From Euglena gracilis (lineage: Eukaryota > Euglenida > Euglenophyceae > Euglenales), in NCBI GenBank assembly GCA_039621445.1, contig CP154954.1, positions 65,120,891-65,184,890 of the forward strand: a DNA stretch of 64,000 nt, given 5' to 3'. Position numbers and translations under genes: made by a program. Below, one piece after another: positions 21,217 through 33,505 of the stretch. Within the stretch, counting starts at the first letter, position 1. The number at the start of each line of letters is the position of its first letter. The notes below the pieces were generated by a model. It was not told the DNA's origin and made no database searches. It saw nothing but the letters and a program-made list of their open reading frames with translations.

Positions 21217-21933
21217 GTGGGGTCAAGATCGAAGCTCAGCCCTCACATCCGGGGGCAGCGGTCTGTGGCGTTTGGTGCAGCAGACCACAGTGCTACAGAG
21301 CTGCAGTGTTTCTGTTTGGGTGGTTGACCCAAAATGATGTGTTTCACATTCAGAAAATTTGGGTGGTTCTGTCCAAATTAATTCAAGATCTTTAAGCGGC
21401 TCCTTGGATTGGTAGAAGAATAAGGAGGCCCCCGATGGGCGGGCGGGCGGGTGGGTGGGTGGGTGGGGGGTGGGGGTTTTGTTGGGTGCCCAACCCCCCT
21501 CCCGGGTCCAGGAAAAACAGCCTCTGCCTTTCACGTGAATTGTGGCATATCAACCCTGGGTAGCATTGTTTAATTTCTGATGTGGGATGCTGGGCTGTTC
21601 TTTTCCCCTCAGTCCAATTTTTGGACAGGTTCAGATCAACCCCCCCAAAGGGTCAAAATTTTTCTTCCGGCGCTTTGTGCAAATTTGACGATTTTTTTTT
21701 TGCCCAGAAATTGCCCGAAACTGCATTTTTGTTCAACTTTTTGGCCCAAAATTTTTCACGGGCGCCTCTCGCCGTACCGAAAATGGTCCGTTCTGGTGGT
21801 CTTGCCATTCTCTATGGGGGGATCTCCTTGATTAGCGGGCGACCCCCCGTATCCCCTTCCGTCGAACCCCGGTGCTATCTCTTACTGCCGTCCAAATCAC
21901 ACGCAGAAGTCTGTGGCCCATATTGGGTGTCAG

Positions 21934-22027
21934 CGGCGACCTGCCCGCGACGGACCATCACCGGACTCTGGCTCGCCGCCGTCCACGGAGGCGACGGAGG
22001 GGCCACCCCAGAACGGGCCCACCCTCG
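21934..22027 (+). CDS. Ser/Pro-rich exon, C-terminal region
   Basis: After gggtgtcag one frame reads RRPARDGPSPDSGSPPSTEA followed by TEGPPQNGPTL, ending CTCG before gtgtgg (phase 1). The start RRPARD is the same as that of the exon at 11801 (RRPARDESAD), a possible internal repeat. The next exon begins in phase 1 and completes Gly. A second frame (GDLPATDHHRTLARRRPR) fits the phase of 21216 better, so the frame remains open. Confidence 0.5.
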
Positions 22028-22354
22028 GTGTGGCCCCAGATGAAGCTGCCTCCCGCACCGTTTCCCCCTTTTTGGTCTCTTGTTTGACCTCCCACATGTC
22101 TGCTTCGGCAAGCAACATATTGAGAGAGAGATGGTGCGTCTGTATTTTGCAAAATGTGCAAATTGTATTATTTTCAAGTTTTAACGGGCCACAGAATTGA
22201 TGTTTGTGGTCCCATTCTGTGTTCAAGGAAGGATGTGATTCCCTGTGCACCCACGTACCCCGACCAAGATAAATGAACCCCGTTGTCCTTCACTGTTTTG
22301 GGTGATTGTGCGATGCTGCCACCGTCGTCCTTACGGGCCAGCCAGCCGACACAG

Positions 22355-22398
22355 GCACGGAGCCAGAGGAGGAGGAGGAAGTCCCGGTGGATGCTTAG
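22355..22398 (+). CDS. Acidic terminal exon with stop
   Basis: Entered after gacacag in phase 1 (G + GC gives Gly), it reads TEPEEEEEVPVDA and ends at TAG (22396-22398). A short acidic C-terminus closes the gene if the long 3' form is used. No AATAAA follows at once. Confidence 0.5.
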
Positions 22399-23152
22399 CG
22401 ACACACGCACTGCCCCCGGACTGACCGCACGGACCCCTCTCATTGCACACCTTTCACGCCCAAGGACGATGCATCACGCTGCACACCGCTTTCCCTTTTG
22501 TTAACCACTGAGACGCTGTGTTGCGACTCTGTTACCCCATGCCATGTCCTACAGTATGACACTCTTCACCTGAATTTTCCGCGACCATGCCCCATTTAGG
22601 TAGGCAGGCCCGAGATATTGTTTGAGTTATGGGGGGACGTTTCAGGATCTGGGGTGAATAGTGACCCCGAAAGTGACCGTTGTCAAGGGCTTTTTTGCCT
22701 CTTTGTCCCATGGGCAGAGCATCTCACAGCTGTTTGGCCCGCCCAGCTGGAAAAAGACAAGGCTGTTTCACAGCACTAAATGATACGAACAAAATTTGTA
22801 AGGTTTTGCACAACCTGGGTGTCATTTATGTCACAACATTTGCTTCACCTTTTTTTTTATAACAATTATCCGAAATATGGCTTTTTATATTACAACAGCA
22901 GCAGCAGCAGTGGCAGCAGTAATTTGCAGCAATAGCAACAACATCTCTGAGAGGAAAGGCATTCAAATTGTAGTGCACTGTATAATCTATTTCAGGTCAA
23001 AGCTACTCAATGTATTCACACTCAGAATTCATGATTTCACCTCCTTAGAGCAGTTGCTGCTGACCGTCAGGACCAAAGGCTGAGCACCCGGAGTGCGTTC
23101 CAAGAGGACAGAATCTGCCTTGTCTGAATTCTAACAGTTATTTCTACAACCC
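22399..23152. other. Intergenic region or 5' part of the COMMD gene
   Basis: AT-richer DNA with an AGC/AGT trinucleotide patch at 22900-22945. A weak open segment (SLEQLLLTVRTK at about 23045-23085) is not bounded by a GT donor. The N-terminal exons of the COMMD gene should be here or just upstream but are not recognised. Confidence 0.4.
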
Positions 23153-23206
23153 ATGGACAGCGCATCGAGTTTGGCAACTTTGCGGGACTTCGACTGGAAC
23201 GTCCAG
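23153..23206 (+). CDS. COMMD-family exon, start of the COMM domain
   Basis: The frame reads MDSASSLATLRDFDWNVQ and ends at CAG/gtgtgc in phase 0. LRDFDWNV matches the opening of the COMM domain, where a conserved Trp sits in (V/F)DWRV. The ATG at 23153 may be internal: an acceptor catggacag ends at 23160, which gives a 46-bp exon in phase 2. COMMD proteins form the Commander complex with CCDC22/CCDC93 and act in endosomal recycling and NF-kB control. Confidence 0.75.
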
Positions 23207-23463
23207 GTGTGCACGATATTTGGCAGCTCTCTGTTGTTTGCATGTGGTTTACCCCTATCAAACGTTTCAAACACAACACATGTGACTTTAACGCTGCATT
23301 TGATCGGTGTTTATGTGCATATCTGTCGTCATGTGAAAGCAACAAATTCGAATGTACACAGTTGTTGCATGTTGGTAATAATAGCAGAAATAAATGGCTA
23401 CAAATTTTCTGTGTGGTTTGTCTCCATCTTACCTTTTCCCTCCGCCTGCCCTGCCTCCCGCAG

Positions 23464-23634
23464 TTGTGTGTGTCCAGCTGCACGATGTCACACATGCGCC
23501 GGGCGATGCTCCAGCTGCAGCTCCAGGTGGACGAGCCGGCCGCCCCCCGGGGCAGCAAGCCAACGTCGGTGATGCTGGAGTTCACCGCCGCTGAGCTGGA
23601 CGAGCTCCTGCACACCCTGGGACAGGTTAACGAG
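23464..23634 (+). CDS. COMMD-family exon, core of the COMM domain
   Basis: After ctcccgcag the frame reads LCVSSCTMSHMRRAMLQLQL, then QVDEPAAPRGSKPTSVMLEF and TAAELDELLHTLGQVNE. This fits the COMM-domain pattern: a Ser-Ser turn, a strand of alternating hydrophobics (MLQLQLQV), a second strand VMLEFT, and the closing helix ELDELLHTLGQV. Together with the FDWNVQ exon it makes a domain of about 75 residues, the normal size. Phase 0 in and out. Donors at 23625 and 23634 are both usable. Confidence 0.87.
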
Positions 23635-23801
23635 GTCTGTGGTTTGGTGGGTGGTTGGGTGGTTAGGTTGTTGTGCATGCGTGCCTGTGTGCGCATGTGT
23701 ATGTGTGTGGGTGGGTGTGGGTGGGTGGTGGGTGGTGGTGTTGGTGGGTGGGTGGGCAGGTCAGTGTGGATTGGTGTGTGTGTCTGTTGTGTGGTGTGTG
23801 T

Positions 23802-24035
<234 letters not shown>

Positions 24036-24765
24036 AGGGAGGGAGTATAGGTGGGTGGACATCTTCCAGGGTGAGGGTGGGCATGTCTGTGAGTGGGTGG
24101 GTTGCTGTGCATCCGTCGTGGCGTGCATTCAATGTGGCGGTGTTATGCCATGTGCTTAGGGGTTTGAAGCACCCTGTGGGTGGATTGCAGTCGGGCCAAT
24201 TCTTTCCCAAGGATATTTCTTGTGTTCCCCTCCTCCAGCTGCCTTTCCTGGAGGGAACTTTCTTTTCCAACTATTGCTCGACTCGAAGAAGAATTGCACC
24301 CGCCCAGCGTCCCATGTACCGGGGGGTAAAGGGATCTTCATTTTGTGGCTCTCTTGCCACAGCCAGTAAAACTGGCAGCTGGTCTGACTCCCCAGGTGTT
24401 TTTTGAACAGACCTGGGTGTTCGGGTTTTTGTTTGTGTTGTGTTTGTGTTCATTTTTTGTTTTCCTCAGACGATTGTTTTCCAGCAAAAATGCAAAATTC
24501 AGCCCCCCCCCCCCTCCCAGACCCCCATTGGATGAGCAACGGACCCAAAATAGTGGACACGGGCCTTATTTTGGGGGTGGGGGTGGGCCGCTGTACTCCT
24601 CAGGCACTGAAGGAGGTGGAAGGTTGAGTCGAGATTCCGAATCCCCTCGGCCCCCGGCCACTTCGCGGAACGGGAACCTTCGACGCGGGACGCCGTTGCG
24701 CGGCCCGTCGCCAACCCGTAGCCACACTTTCCTGCATTTTGCCCACGTTGCGCTGTTGCGTGCAG

Positions 24766-24843
24766 GACCTCTACGACGACCTGCCTGCGGCACCACACGT
24801 GGCTGACTGTATGATACGGGCACCCTCCTGCCCCCGGTGCTAA
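24766..24843 (+). CDS. COMMD-family terminal exon
   Basis: After gcgtgcag the frame reads DLYDDLPAAPHVADCMIRAP followed by SCPRC and a TAA stop at 24841-24843. Joined in phase 0 to the previous exon it gives LLHTLGQVNEDLYDDL, extending the last helix of the COMM domain as expected. The tail PAAPHVADCMIR... is not a known motif. The block at 24600-24720 (RLSRDSESPRPPATSRNGNL) also looks exon-like and could be an alternative exon. Confidence 0.65.
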   Translation, partial: DLYDDLPAAPHVADCMIRAPSCPRC

Positions 24844-26062
24844 AAAAAGAAGCCAACATGCCTGACTCCCTCCACTGCCCCCACCATTGCTCTTCTCCAC
24901 TCACGACCTAATGGTGCAAGTCGGAAAGGCGCACAGTGCTCATGATCGGTGGTACGGTCAGTGCTGATGCGTCTCCTTTTTTTCCAATCCTCCATTGGCA
25001 CAATGATGCTGTCCTAAAAGCTCAACCACGCGATGTTGTGTGTTGTGCGCGGTGAGATTGTGCAGCTACTGACATTTTGACATCCTGTGTTGGTCTGTGT
25101 TTCATCATCACCTCTTCGTTTGGTACCATATCCATATGCCTATTTATTTGAACACAAGGCAATGGGCGGTGGCTTTTTTGCCAAACTTGGGATAAGTCTG
25201 GGTAAATTTGATTTGCTAATCTATCGTTCAAGGACAGCTACCTGCTCCCTGCAACGTGTTTATGATTTGGTATTTTGAGTAATCTTGGCACCTGCGTCAC
25301 CTGCGTTTTGTGCATATATCAGCCTTCAGATTGAGTAACTGACACTTCCAGATTAAATGACAAATAGGCACCAATCGAGCACCATTTTTGCGAGGTCAAC
25401 GTATCGCTTCTCCAAGGTGTACCGTTCGCCTTGTGCAAGATGTGGCTGAATGACAACGGTCCCTGCCTCTTGCAGGGGAATGTGATGCCTGGCGTGCACT
25501 TTTCTGCTTGACCGGCCGATGGCTCCATGGCGTGGCTAACGCCTGCCTCCGCCGTGCATGCCTTTTACTATTTTATTGCTGGGGCCACCCCAACCAGGCT
25601 GACCTTTTGGCATTTCTCCGCAGCCAGCCGAGCACAATAAATAGCAAAGTATGCACTTTATTTTTACAGCCTTTTTTGTGATACGTGCGGTTGAAGGAAA
25701 GTTCTTCATTCAGCAATTCAGCAATGTTTCGTTTAAATGAAGCATTTTTATCCAAAGATAGGCTCTTTTTATCACAGTGATAGCAAAAGAATTTCTCCTG
25801 AGGGTGGAGATGCCAAATAAAGCCCTCGACCATTTTGAAGCCATAATTGGACACACCGTAACACACCAACCCAGCACCCAAATCCCCAGACCTGGATTTC
25901 TGACACACTTTGAATTTTTTTTCTTCAAAAATGACCGAAAGCTGGTACTCACAGCAGACAGCAGAGAACTTTGCAGCTGATAATACAGAGGGGATGTCAT
26001 AAAAATGATATTTGACCTGTTTTAATGTGCTTTTTGTGTGCTGCACAATGAAGTGTTTCCAC

Positions 26063-26349
26063 CAGGGATTTTTAAAGGTTGGACCCCCGGGGTAGGGTGG
26101 GTGGGGACGCCGGACCCCCCCCCCTGGGGGTACCCCCAAGGGCCTTGTGGGTCCCACACAGGAGGCCATTCTTTTGACGTACACCGCCGAATTTTTGACC
26201 CGAATCCCGATCATTATCCCCCCCAAGAAGTGGGTCCCCTGGACCCCCCCCCCCTGGGGGGTTCCCCCAGGGTGGGTCTGGGGTACCGGGGTACCGGTAC
26301 CCCAGACCCAGTACCGGTACCCCCAAATCCCTGTTAAAAAGGATCCCTG
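26063..26349. mobile_element. hAT-like MITE with CAGGGAT ends
   Basis: A 287-bp element running from CAGGGATTTTTAAAGG to TTAAAAAGGATCCCTG, the ends being inverted copies apart from a small gap. The flanking octamers GTTTCCAC and GTTGCAGC match at 5 of 8 positions, a decayed duplication at best. The interior is poly-C/G with GGGGTACCGGGGTACC repeats. No open frame for a transposase. Confidence 0.6.
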
Positions 26350-26569
26350 GTTGCAGCACAAGTAGACATAGAAGAGTTTGGAAAGCCTATTTATTCTTCT
26401 CTTCTGAGTGCAATTCCGAGGAACGATGCTTGGGAAAATGCAGTAGTAAAACCGAAAATCTTCACAAAATGCGATGCGGGTAGTATTCTTGTTCTCGGGT
26501 AGTATTCTTGTTCTTCTTCCATTTTCCTTCTTTCATTTTCCATGGTGGTTTCGGAGCTCCTCCTTGACC

Positions 26570-26900
26570 ATGGGAGGATGTCTGGACAACCCCCCTCCCA
26601 CCTGCCAGGGGGTCCGAACCGACACCAGAGGGTAACCCCCTTAAAGGTCAATTTTTTTCCGGCTTTGCGCCGAAAATTTTTGGAAATTTTGACAGATTTT
26701 TTTGCCCTAAAAATGTCCAAAATCGTACTTTGGGCTGATTTTTGGTGTAAGAATTTTAATTTTAATTTTCTCTTTTCCAAATGGCTTCGTACCGGGTCGA
26801 AACTGGTGTATTTTGGCCCTGCTATTGTTTCGGTGCTTCCCATGCTTGACCAGAAGGGGGGTCCAACCCCCCGCCCCCACCTGCTCCCATATCGAACCCT
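26570..26900. repeat. Truncated relative of the CAGGGTTCGATATAAGG MITE
   Basis: The right end CCATATCGAACCCTGG and the central box CCGGCTTTGCGCCGAAAATTT match the MITEs at 8736 and 9254. The left terminus cannot be found, so the copy is truncated or rearranged. Confidence 0.6.
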
Positions 26901-27130
26901 GGTCCCGGCCTGACCAGGTCAGGCTGAGTGGGATCTTCGTCAATTTTTGCTGTGAAACACCCAAAGAGGGACCCAAATTTCGACCCCCCCCCACCCCCTG
27001 CCCCTGTAGGAGGTGGGTGCCACCTCTGTTTGTCACACCCTTTTCATGGCTTGACGCTGGAGAGGAATCATTTCCTCATGACGGAAAGGCCCCGACGTGG
27101 GACGGCAATTGGGGACGCCTGCCCCTAAAG

Positions 27131-27200
27131 TGGCAAGAGCTCCCTCATCCGGCGGACGCTGGATGGCGCCTTCCTGCCCAAGTATGAGGCGACGCTGGGG
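27131..27200 (+). CDS. Small GTPase exon, P-loop end and switch I
   Basis: From an AAAG acceptor the frame reads GKSSLIRRTLDGAFLPKYEA then TLG at a gtctca donor. GKSS is the end of the Walker A/G1 motif and KYEATLG is the switch I region with the Mg-binding Thr, closest to Rab and Ran proteins (Ran: EKKYVATLGV). An in-frame TAA just upstream shows the exon cannot extend further 5'; the preceding exon must supply the first part of the P-loop in phase 2. Confidence 0.82.
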
Positions 27201-27448
27201 GTCTCATTCCACAGCCAGCAACTTGCTGCTCTGTCTTTGCAACACATTTTTTGAACCCTTTTATTAACTCATTTTTGGCAACTCGGGGAATCTTCGACCC
27301 CCCCCCTCGGGTTACAGGTACAAGTAAGTGGCCTTTTTTTTGTTGAAAAAAACAACCGAACAAGCTGGTTTGTGGTTGGATTTTGGCTCGGCAAAAATGG
27401 CTGGATTTCGGTTAAAAACAACATCTGTGATTCCGTCGTTTCGTTCCT

Positions 27449-27812
<364 letters not shown>

Positions 27813-28261
27813 TGATGTGTGGGCAGGACTGCGGGGTGGGTGTGAGGGTATCCTGATGGGAGAGGGGGTCCGACCCCCCCCCCCCGCCCCTGTCAGTCCA
27901 CCCCGTATTTCCAGTGGCGCCGTTTTTTTTTTTTTTTGTTTCCTTAGGCTTTCTTTTGTGGTGCTGTGGTGGGTGGGGGAGGGGTGGTCGACGCTCCACC
28001 CCCACCACACACCAGGCTTTCCCATACACCCTGTGTGTAGGGGTGTGTGTGCGCACATGTGCTATGCCATGCGCGCCCGTGTGTGTTTGGGAGGGGGTAT
28101 TGGAAAAGTTTGGGTGGGGTGGGTGGGTGGGTCTGCCGGTGGGCGGTGTGTGCGGGTGCTTTCAGCAAAATGCCGTCGCTGGTATGACTGGGGGGAGGGC
28201 TACATCATGTGTTTGCTGTATACCGAATGAAAGTTGCTTGCCCCGACTACGTCCTCGGCAG

Positions 28262-28348
28262 TACCGACCCCCCGACGGAGTTCCAGTTCTGGGACTGCCC
28301 CGGTGTGGTGGCCAAGCAGCTCGCCGCCGCCCAGACCTGTGCCCGGAG
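28262..28348 (+). CDS. Small GTPase exon with G3 motif (DCPG)
   Basis: After cctcggcag the frame reads DPPTEFQFWDCPGVVAKQLA followed by AAQTCAR. TEFQFWD-x-x-G is the G3/switch II motif of Ras-superfamily GTPases, usually WDTAGQE. Here it is DCPGVV: the Asp and Gly are kept but the catalytic Gln is replaced by Val. Donors after DCPG (gtgtgg) or after CAR (gtcgct) are both possible; the second gives about the normal distance to the next strand. Confidence 0.78.
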
Positions 28349-28629
28349 GTCGCTCGGCATCCTTCTGCGCCTTATCTGCTGCTTTCATTTCGTCACCCCT
28401 GCAGAAGGCAACTGACTGGTTCGGAGTGAGGTTATAAAAGTGAGGAGTTTTTTCTTGTTTGGAACAGGAAAGTGCCCCATTCGCTCCCTTCCATAAACGT
28501 TGAGCAACGGCATGGTGTTGAGGTGGGGTCAGCGAGCCGGGGAAGCCATTCGGTGTGTGACCTCGTCCTCCCGTCCTGGGGTTTCGTCTGCCACGGTGGC
28601 GCTCCGCGGCGTCCTCTGCCGGCGGCAAG

Positions 28630-28705
28630 TGCTCCGGGGTGCTGCTGGTGTACGACATCACCTCCGATGCCTCGTTCGCCGCCTTGCAGAAGGCGTGGCA
28701 GACAG
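28630..28705 (+). CDS. Small GTPase exon (GVLLVYDIT strand)
   Basis: From a ggcggcaag acceptor the frame reads CSGVLLVYDITSDASFAALQ then KAWQT and leaves in phase 1 at ggtgtagc. GVLLVYDITSxxSF is the strand beta-4 and helix alpha-3 segment typical of Rab, Ran and Ras proteins. The next exon (29402) starts in phase 1 and completes Gly. Confidence 0.87.
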
Positions 28706-29001
28706 GTGTAGCCATTGGCTCTCTTTTCTTTCTTTTGACCACCGAACATGCAAGGTCCTCGAAGGTACCTCGTTTACCTGCAGTACACACCGTGATCCTT
28801 GTGCAGCACAAACTGGTTCCAGACATTCTTTTTTTCCAAGAAAAAACACTGGTGTGTCTCGCTGCCCAGTCCACTTTTGGCGAGGAGTGTCCCCCTGTCG
28901 TGTCATTTTGTAGTGGGCACAGTACAGTTTGTCAAAACCACAATAATATACACGCAGATGACCATATATACACACAGACGCGCGCGCATGCACGCGCGCG
29001 C

Positions 29002-29186
<185 letters not shown>

Positions 29187-29401
29187 CCCACGTGTTGAAG
29201 AGGACCATTTCACCCTAATCACGTTTGTTTAACATTGGATTGGATAACAATGTGTGGAATGTTTGTTTCGGTGCTGCGGTCCCATGTGATTTGGGGTAGT
29301 TGTGCTGTCTGAGAGTGTTTGTGTATTATTTTTTTTAGGTCGGCTACCTGTACAACCAACCTCTGAAACAATCCCTACCTGCTCCACTCCTCCCTCCCCA
29401 G

Positions 29402-29516
29402 GGCTGGAGGCGGCGCTGGACAAGCACATTCCCCTCATTGTGTGTGGCAACAAGTGCGACCTCCCCACCACCACCCGGCGGGAGATGACCCGACTGGCGG
29501 GGCTGTCCCGGCCAGG
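29402..29516 (+). CDS. Small GTPase exon with G4 motif (NKCD)
   Basis: After a pyrimidine-rich ctccctccccag the frame reads LEAALDKHIPLIVCGNKCDL followed by PTTTRREMTRLAGLSRP. CGNKCDL is the G4 motif NKxD, which gives guanine specificity. The exon enters in phase 1 and leaves in phase 2 at ccagg/gtgccc. Confidence 0.88.
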
Positions 29517-30150
29517 GTGCCCCCTCCTGTGCCATGACGATGTTTGCGCCATGCATGATGTGGTCACAATGATATGGGTAAGATATGGTGCAGTGCACAT
29601 AAATGGCATAGTGTCATATGATTGGGAATTTTCTAAAGGGAGGTCGCCCCCTCCATGGAGGGTGGGTGCTGTGGGCAAGCAGGCGAGGAGCATTTGGGTC
29701 GGTGATGGTTCAGTGCACCCCAGTATTGAAGGCTCCAGGGCCTGAAAATAGGAATTTTCCTGGGTCGGCCCCATATGGGACCAAAAATTGGCCCCTTCCC
29801 AGGGGCTGGTTTGCCTGCTATGGACATGCACCCACAGCACAAGGTACTCACAGACACAACAGCTTTGTTTAAAAAGAAGCTTGTGTATGATGTTTTTTTA
29901 TACCTCATCATTATTAAAATGTTTGTTTTCAATATATATAAGATTATAATAATAAAATGTAACAATATAACAATATAATAATGCAACAATAAAACAACAA
30001 TATAATGATAATAAACAACAGTAATTCATTCTGCATACCAGAATTTTTTTGTACAACCACATATGCTCTCTGCTGAATTGGAAATCATCACAATCAATTA
30101 ATATCATGAAAACCATCACTGACGACGGCGTGGCTCGCTGCCGTCATCGC

Positions 30151-30356
30151 GCCGAGCTGTGGGCGGCGTTGGCCGGGGGATTGCACTTCCGGGTTAGCGC
30201 GAAGGCCAACACCAACATGACGGAGGTGCTGGGGACACTGGCATCGCTGCTGAGCACCGGGCAACGGCGACCGTTGCTGTCCAAAAGCTTCCAGGCGAGG
30301 CCTGAGCCGCACTGTCGGCCTCCTTCCGCAGTGCTGAGGAAATGCATCACAAATGA
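30151..30356 (+). CDS. Small GTPase exon with G5 motif (SAK)
   Basis: The frame reads AELWAALAGGLHFRVSAKAN followed by TNMTEVLGTLASLLSTGQRR. VSAK is the G5 motif and the following helix (NMTEVLGTLASLL) corresponds to helix alpha-5 that closes the G domain. Distances from NKCD to SAK are a little longer than in Rabs. The 5' border is unclear: no good AG precedes, and the frame stays open to about 30050. The exon ends at a consensus gtgagc donor (30357); reading through instead reaches a TGA at 30358-30360. Confidence 0.75.
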
Positions 30357-31679
30357 GTGAGCGTGTGTGGTGGGCATTTGGTAACATTTTGTTGACAAGG
30401 TGTCATGTGTCCCATGTCTGCCATTGCTGAAGTTGTGTCCGACCCAGGCACCCACCCCCCGGGGACAAAATGGGCAAAAGAGCAAAATGGGTCGGATTTG
30501 GGCTGACCAGCTCAAAAAAAGTCGACTTTTTGCATGATTGGCAGTTTTTTGGATTTTTGGTTTATTGGGCATTTTCTCGGTTTCGATTTTTGGCACCTGT
30601 TTCCACCCAGTCGGGCCCAGTTCAGCCAGGGGACCGGACCCCTGTGGCGATATAAGGTGGGTGTTCCGGTGCATGGGCACTTTTGGTCTATTTTGGGGGC
30701 AAAATTTATTTTATCCGGTGCAAATCGGTCACCCAGACCGCGCCACTGTACAGCAGAAGGATGTCCCCCCCTTGCTGGACCGGGCGGGGGGGGGGGGTCC
30801 GACCTCCCTCACTTGTCCGTGTATCGAACCCTTGGGGGGATCAGCATGAATTTTCCACCCTCTGAGTTGAGCTCTGGTCTCCTCCACCCTGGTCTGACCC
30901 CCACCTTGAGGGGTGGGCGACAGACTGGTTTTTCGCCCAAAACCACATTCTGGGGCCCCCTTGAGCCCTCAAAGCCCCTCCGGAGGGACAATTGGGCCAA
31001 AGTGGCCACCTGTCCGTGAATTCGGCAGATTTTTTGTTTCTAACTGGCCCAAATTCATTTTTGGTGCCATTTTTTGGGGATAAGAAGCATCTGACTGATT
31101 TTTATAAACAGTGGGAAGTCGCTTAGGGAATTAGGGAAATTTAGGGAATTTTAGGGAAATCACACCAAATCATAAAAAAACGTCATACCAAACCAATCGT
31201 GTAAAATCACGGATAGAAATGTTGGACAGAAAAACATTTTCACCCTCACAGCAAAGGTGCTCGGAAAATGGCAGTTTTGGAGAATTATCAAGGCACCAGT
31301 AATCCACATGCATTGCTATTATTATTCTGCTTCATACATCAGTGATCAAGTCATATGTTCTGAATTGTTGTAACAAAATGGGACACAATTCTTCGTGTTC
31401 CAGCCGAAAACTGCCGAAAAGCAAAACATCAAAATCAAAACCGGAATTTCTTGCTCTGTAAAAAAAATCAGGTAAGGTCATGTTGAATCATGTAAAATCA
31501 TGTAAAACTGTGCAAAAATCATGTCAAATTATGTGGATTTGCATCACATGGATTAGCACTCGACCCACGGGGTCGGTTAGCAATTGTCTCCTCCCCTCTC
31601 TATGCACCTCCTTGGCCATCCCCTCGTCTTAACGTTTCCGGAACGTCCGTCTTTGCTGTGCCCCCCCCCCCGCCATGAG
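30357..31679. other. Intron with decayed transposon
   Basis: Contains at 30640-30840 the texts GCGATATAAGG, GGTCACCCAGACCGCGCCACT and TGTATCGAACCC, a decayed copy of the CAGGGTTCGATATAAGG MITE family. The remainder (31040-31560) is AT-rich with short AAATCATG repeats and no exon-like block. Confidence 0.55.
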
Positions 31680-31847
31680 ACCGCCCCTGGCGCCGAGCTG
31701 CAGCGGCTGGAGCAGGAGGGCCCGAAGCGGGGCGGCGTGCTGTCGGGCTTCATGTCGAAGCTCAAGGCGCGGCGGAAGAAGGCGGCGGACGACTCCCCGG
31801 AGCGGCCGCGGCTGCAGGTCCCCAGCGTGGGGGACTCCGACGAGGAG
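31680..31847 (+). CDS. Basic/acidic tail exon, likely of the GTPase gene
   Basis: The frame reads TAPGAELQRLEQEGPKRGGV, LSGFMSKLKARRKKAADDSP and ERPRLQVPSVGDSDEE, then gtgtgg; phase 0 out. KARRKKAADDSPER has the look of a nuclear localisation segment next to phosphorylation sites. It lies downstream of the G5 exon on the same strand and no gene end is clear between them, so it is probably a C-terminal extension of the GTPase. Phase with the 30356 donor does not match, so an exon may be missing. Confidence 0.6.
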
Positions 31848-33505
31848 GTGTGGCGTGGCGGGGGCTGCTTTGGCAGTGGAGGTTTTTTGAGGTTGGTTCG
31901 TTGGTCTTGTACATTGGGGGAAGGAGGTTGGACCACCTCCCCCTTCCGAGCGAGGGGGTCGGGACCCCCCCCCCCCGGGAACCCCAATTTTTTTTCTCTG
32001 GTGCTTCGCGCTGGAGAACATGAAATGTGTATGCTTTGGCCGATTTTTCAAATAAAAAAGAGATAATGCCATTTTTGGGCTGTTTTCAAGGCCCATATTT
32101 TTTTTTCCAAAAAATCTTTCTGGTGCTGCAGGGGGAAGGGGGTCCAGAACCCCCCTCCCCGCTCATTTAATGCCCTGGGGATGGGTGTGGGTCCCAGCGT
32201 TGGGGTGACTGGGTACCCCTCGAGGGGGTTTTCTCTATGTTTTTGGTGCGAAGCGCCGAGATTTCCTCGCATAAAAAATTTAATTTAATCAGACTTACCC
32301 TCAAATATTCACCCCCAGCCTCCTCGCCTCAGGGTTGAACAGGTGTTTTTTTGATGCCCCTTCCTCGCCGCCATTGCCCATTCCTTCATTTGGCTTTTTC
32401 TGAAATTAATTGTCAAGATATGCAGTGCTCCAACAAGGAGAAGTTTTAGTAAAGTGTGGAAACAGTTTACAACAGAACGCTTTTTCTGATTGCTATTTTG
32501 GTTTGTAATTATTGTTTTCAATTGAATGATGATGTTTATTTTGGCCACTATGGCCTTTCTTACAATTTCTGGATGCTTCTTGCTGCTTCTGGCCCTTTGA
32601 TTGCTTCTGGCTGCTATTGGTCACTTTTTGGCCATTTTGAGACCACTCTAGCACAGAATTGCAATTGAGAAGCATTCCAAACAAAATCGCAGCAAGAACA
32701 GCCAGAAGCAGCCAAAACACCCATGGAAGCAGCCAAAAATTCTAGGAGCAGCCAATATGCCCCCAAAAATGGTCAAAATTAGCCAAAAATGGAAAGCCGT
32801 GGCTAAAAATGGCCAACAGTGGTGCCTCCAAAGCCAGAGACCAAACGCCATTATCTTAAATAGATACGCCTGAAAGCTGTGTCAGAATCATCCACCCACC
32901 TTTTTCCCCCCCCCTGTACCATACCCCCCCATACCTGAAAAAAGTCCCCCACCAAAAACCTCATAAAATCACGTCAAATCATGAAAGTCGCGTGGGGAAT
33001 TCCGGCCCCCCAGCGGATTTTTTTTTGGGAAACCCTAGCTGTGTGGTTGGGTGGAACCAATCAGAAATGTTCGGGAGAGCAAAACGCCATTCTACTGTGA
33101 TGAACATGCCCTTTGCCCATTCATCTGCATCCGGACCATACAATCACTTAGTCACTGTCCCACCCCCCCCCCCCCCCGGGGGTGGGTGACTGGTTTTTTC
33201 AAAGTGACTGACTGGTTTTTGGCCCGGACCGACCCCCTCCCCCCCCCGGGGGGGGGTCGGCAAAAAACCGCAAAAGTGACCCGGCGCCGAAGGCGCTGGA
33301 AAGTTTTTTTTGGCCTTTTTTTTTCATGTTTTGGGTCAAATTTCCTTTAGATTCCAGAGTGGCCGACCCCCCCCACCCCCCAGGGGGTAGTGACTGACTG
33401 GCTTCCCGAAAAATAGTGACTGACTGGTTTTTTGAAAAGTGGAGTGACCCCCCCCCCCCGGGGGGGGTCGGTAAATAATTGTATGATCTGGACTTCCTTA
33501 CTCAG
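31848..33505. other. Intron with poly-C/G modules
   Basis: At 32540-32830 it holds TTTTGGCCA-type words first in one and then in the opposite orientation, resembling the intron sequence of the cassette array further on. At 33160-33475 are two GTGACTGACTGG boxes beside C/G runs and a stem GGCGCCGAAGGCGC. No exon is supported. Confidence 0.5.

Larger units (their letters stand above)
24844..27130. other. Intergenic region and 5' part of the GTPase gene
   Basis: Mostly AT-rich DNA without a supported exon, apart from the transposon-like elements at 26063-26349 and 26570-26900. The exon carrying the beginning of the GTPase (first strand and first half of the P-loop) must lie here but was not found. 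Confidence 0.4.

Noticed and set aside
26071-26361. Open frames with Pro/Gly runs across poly-C/G elements (also near 3900, 9550, 20400, 36150)
   Set aside because: They translate the C/G arms of MITEs and are open in several frames on both strands.
25573-26361. 262-codon minus-strand frame at 25.6-26.4 kb
   Set aside because: Half of it is the hAT-like element at 26063-26349 and the rest is AT-rich with no recognisable domain, acceptor or donor pattern.
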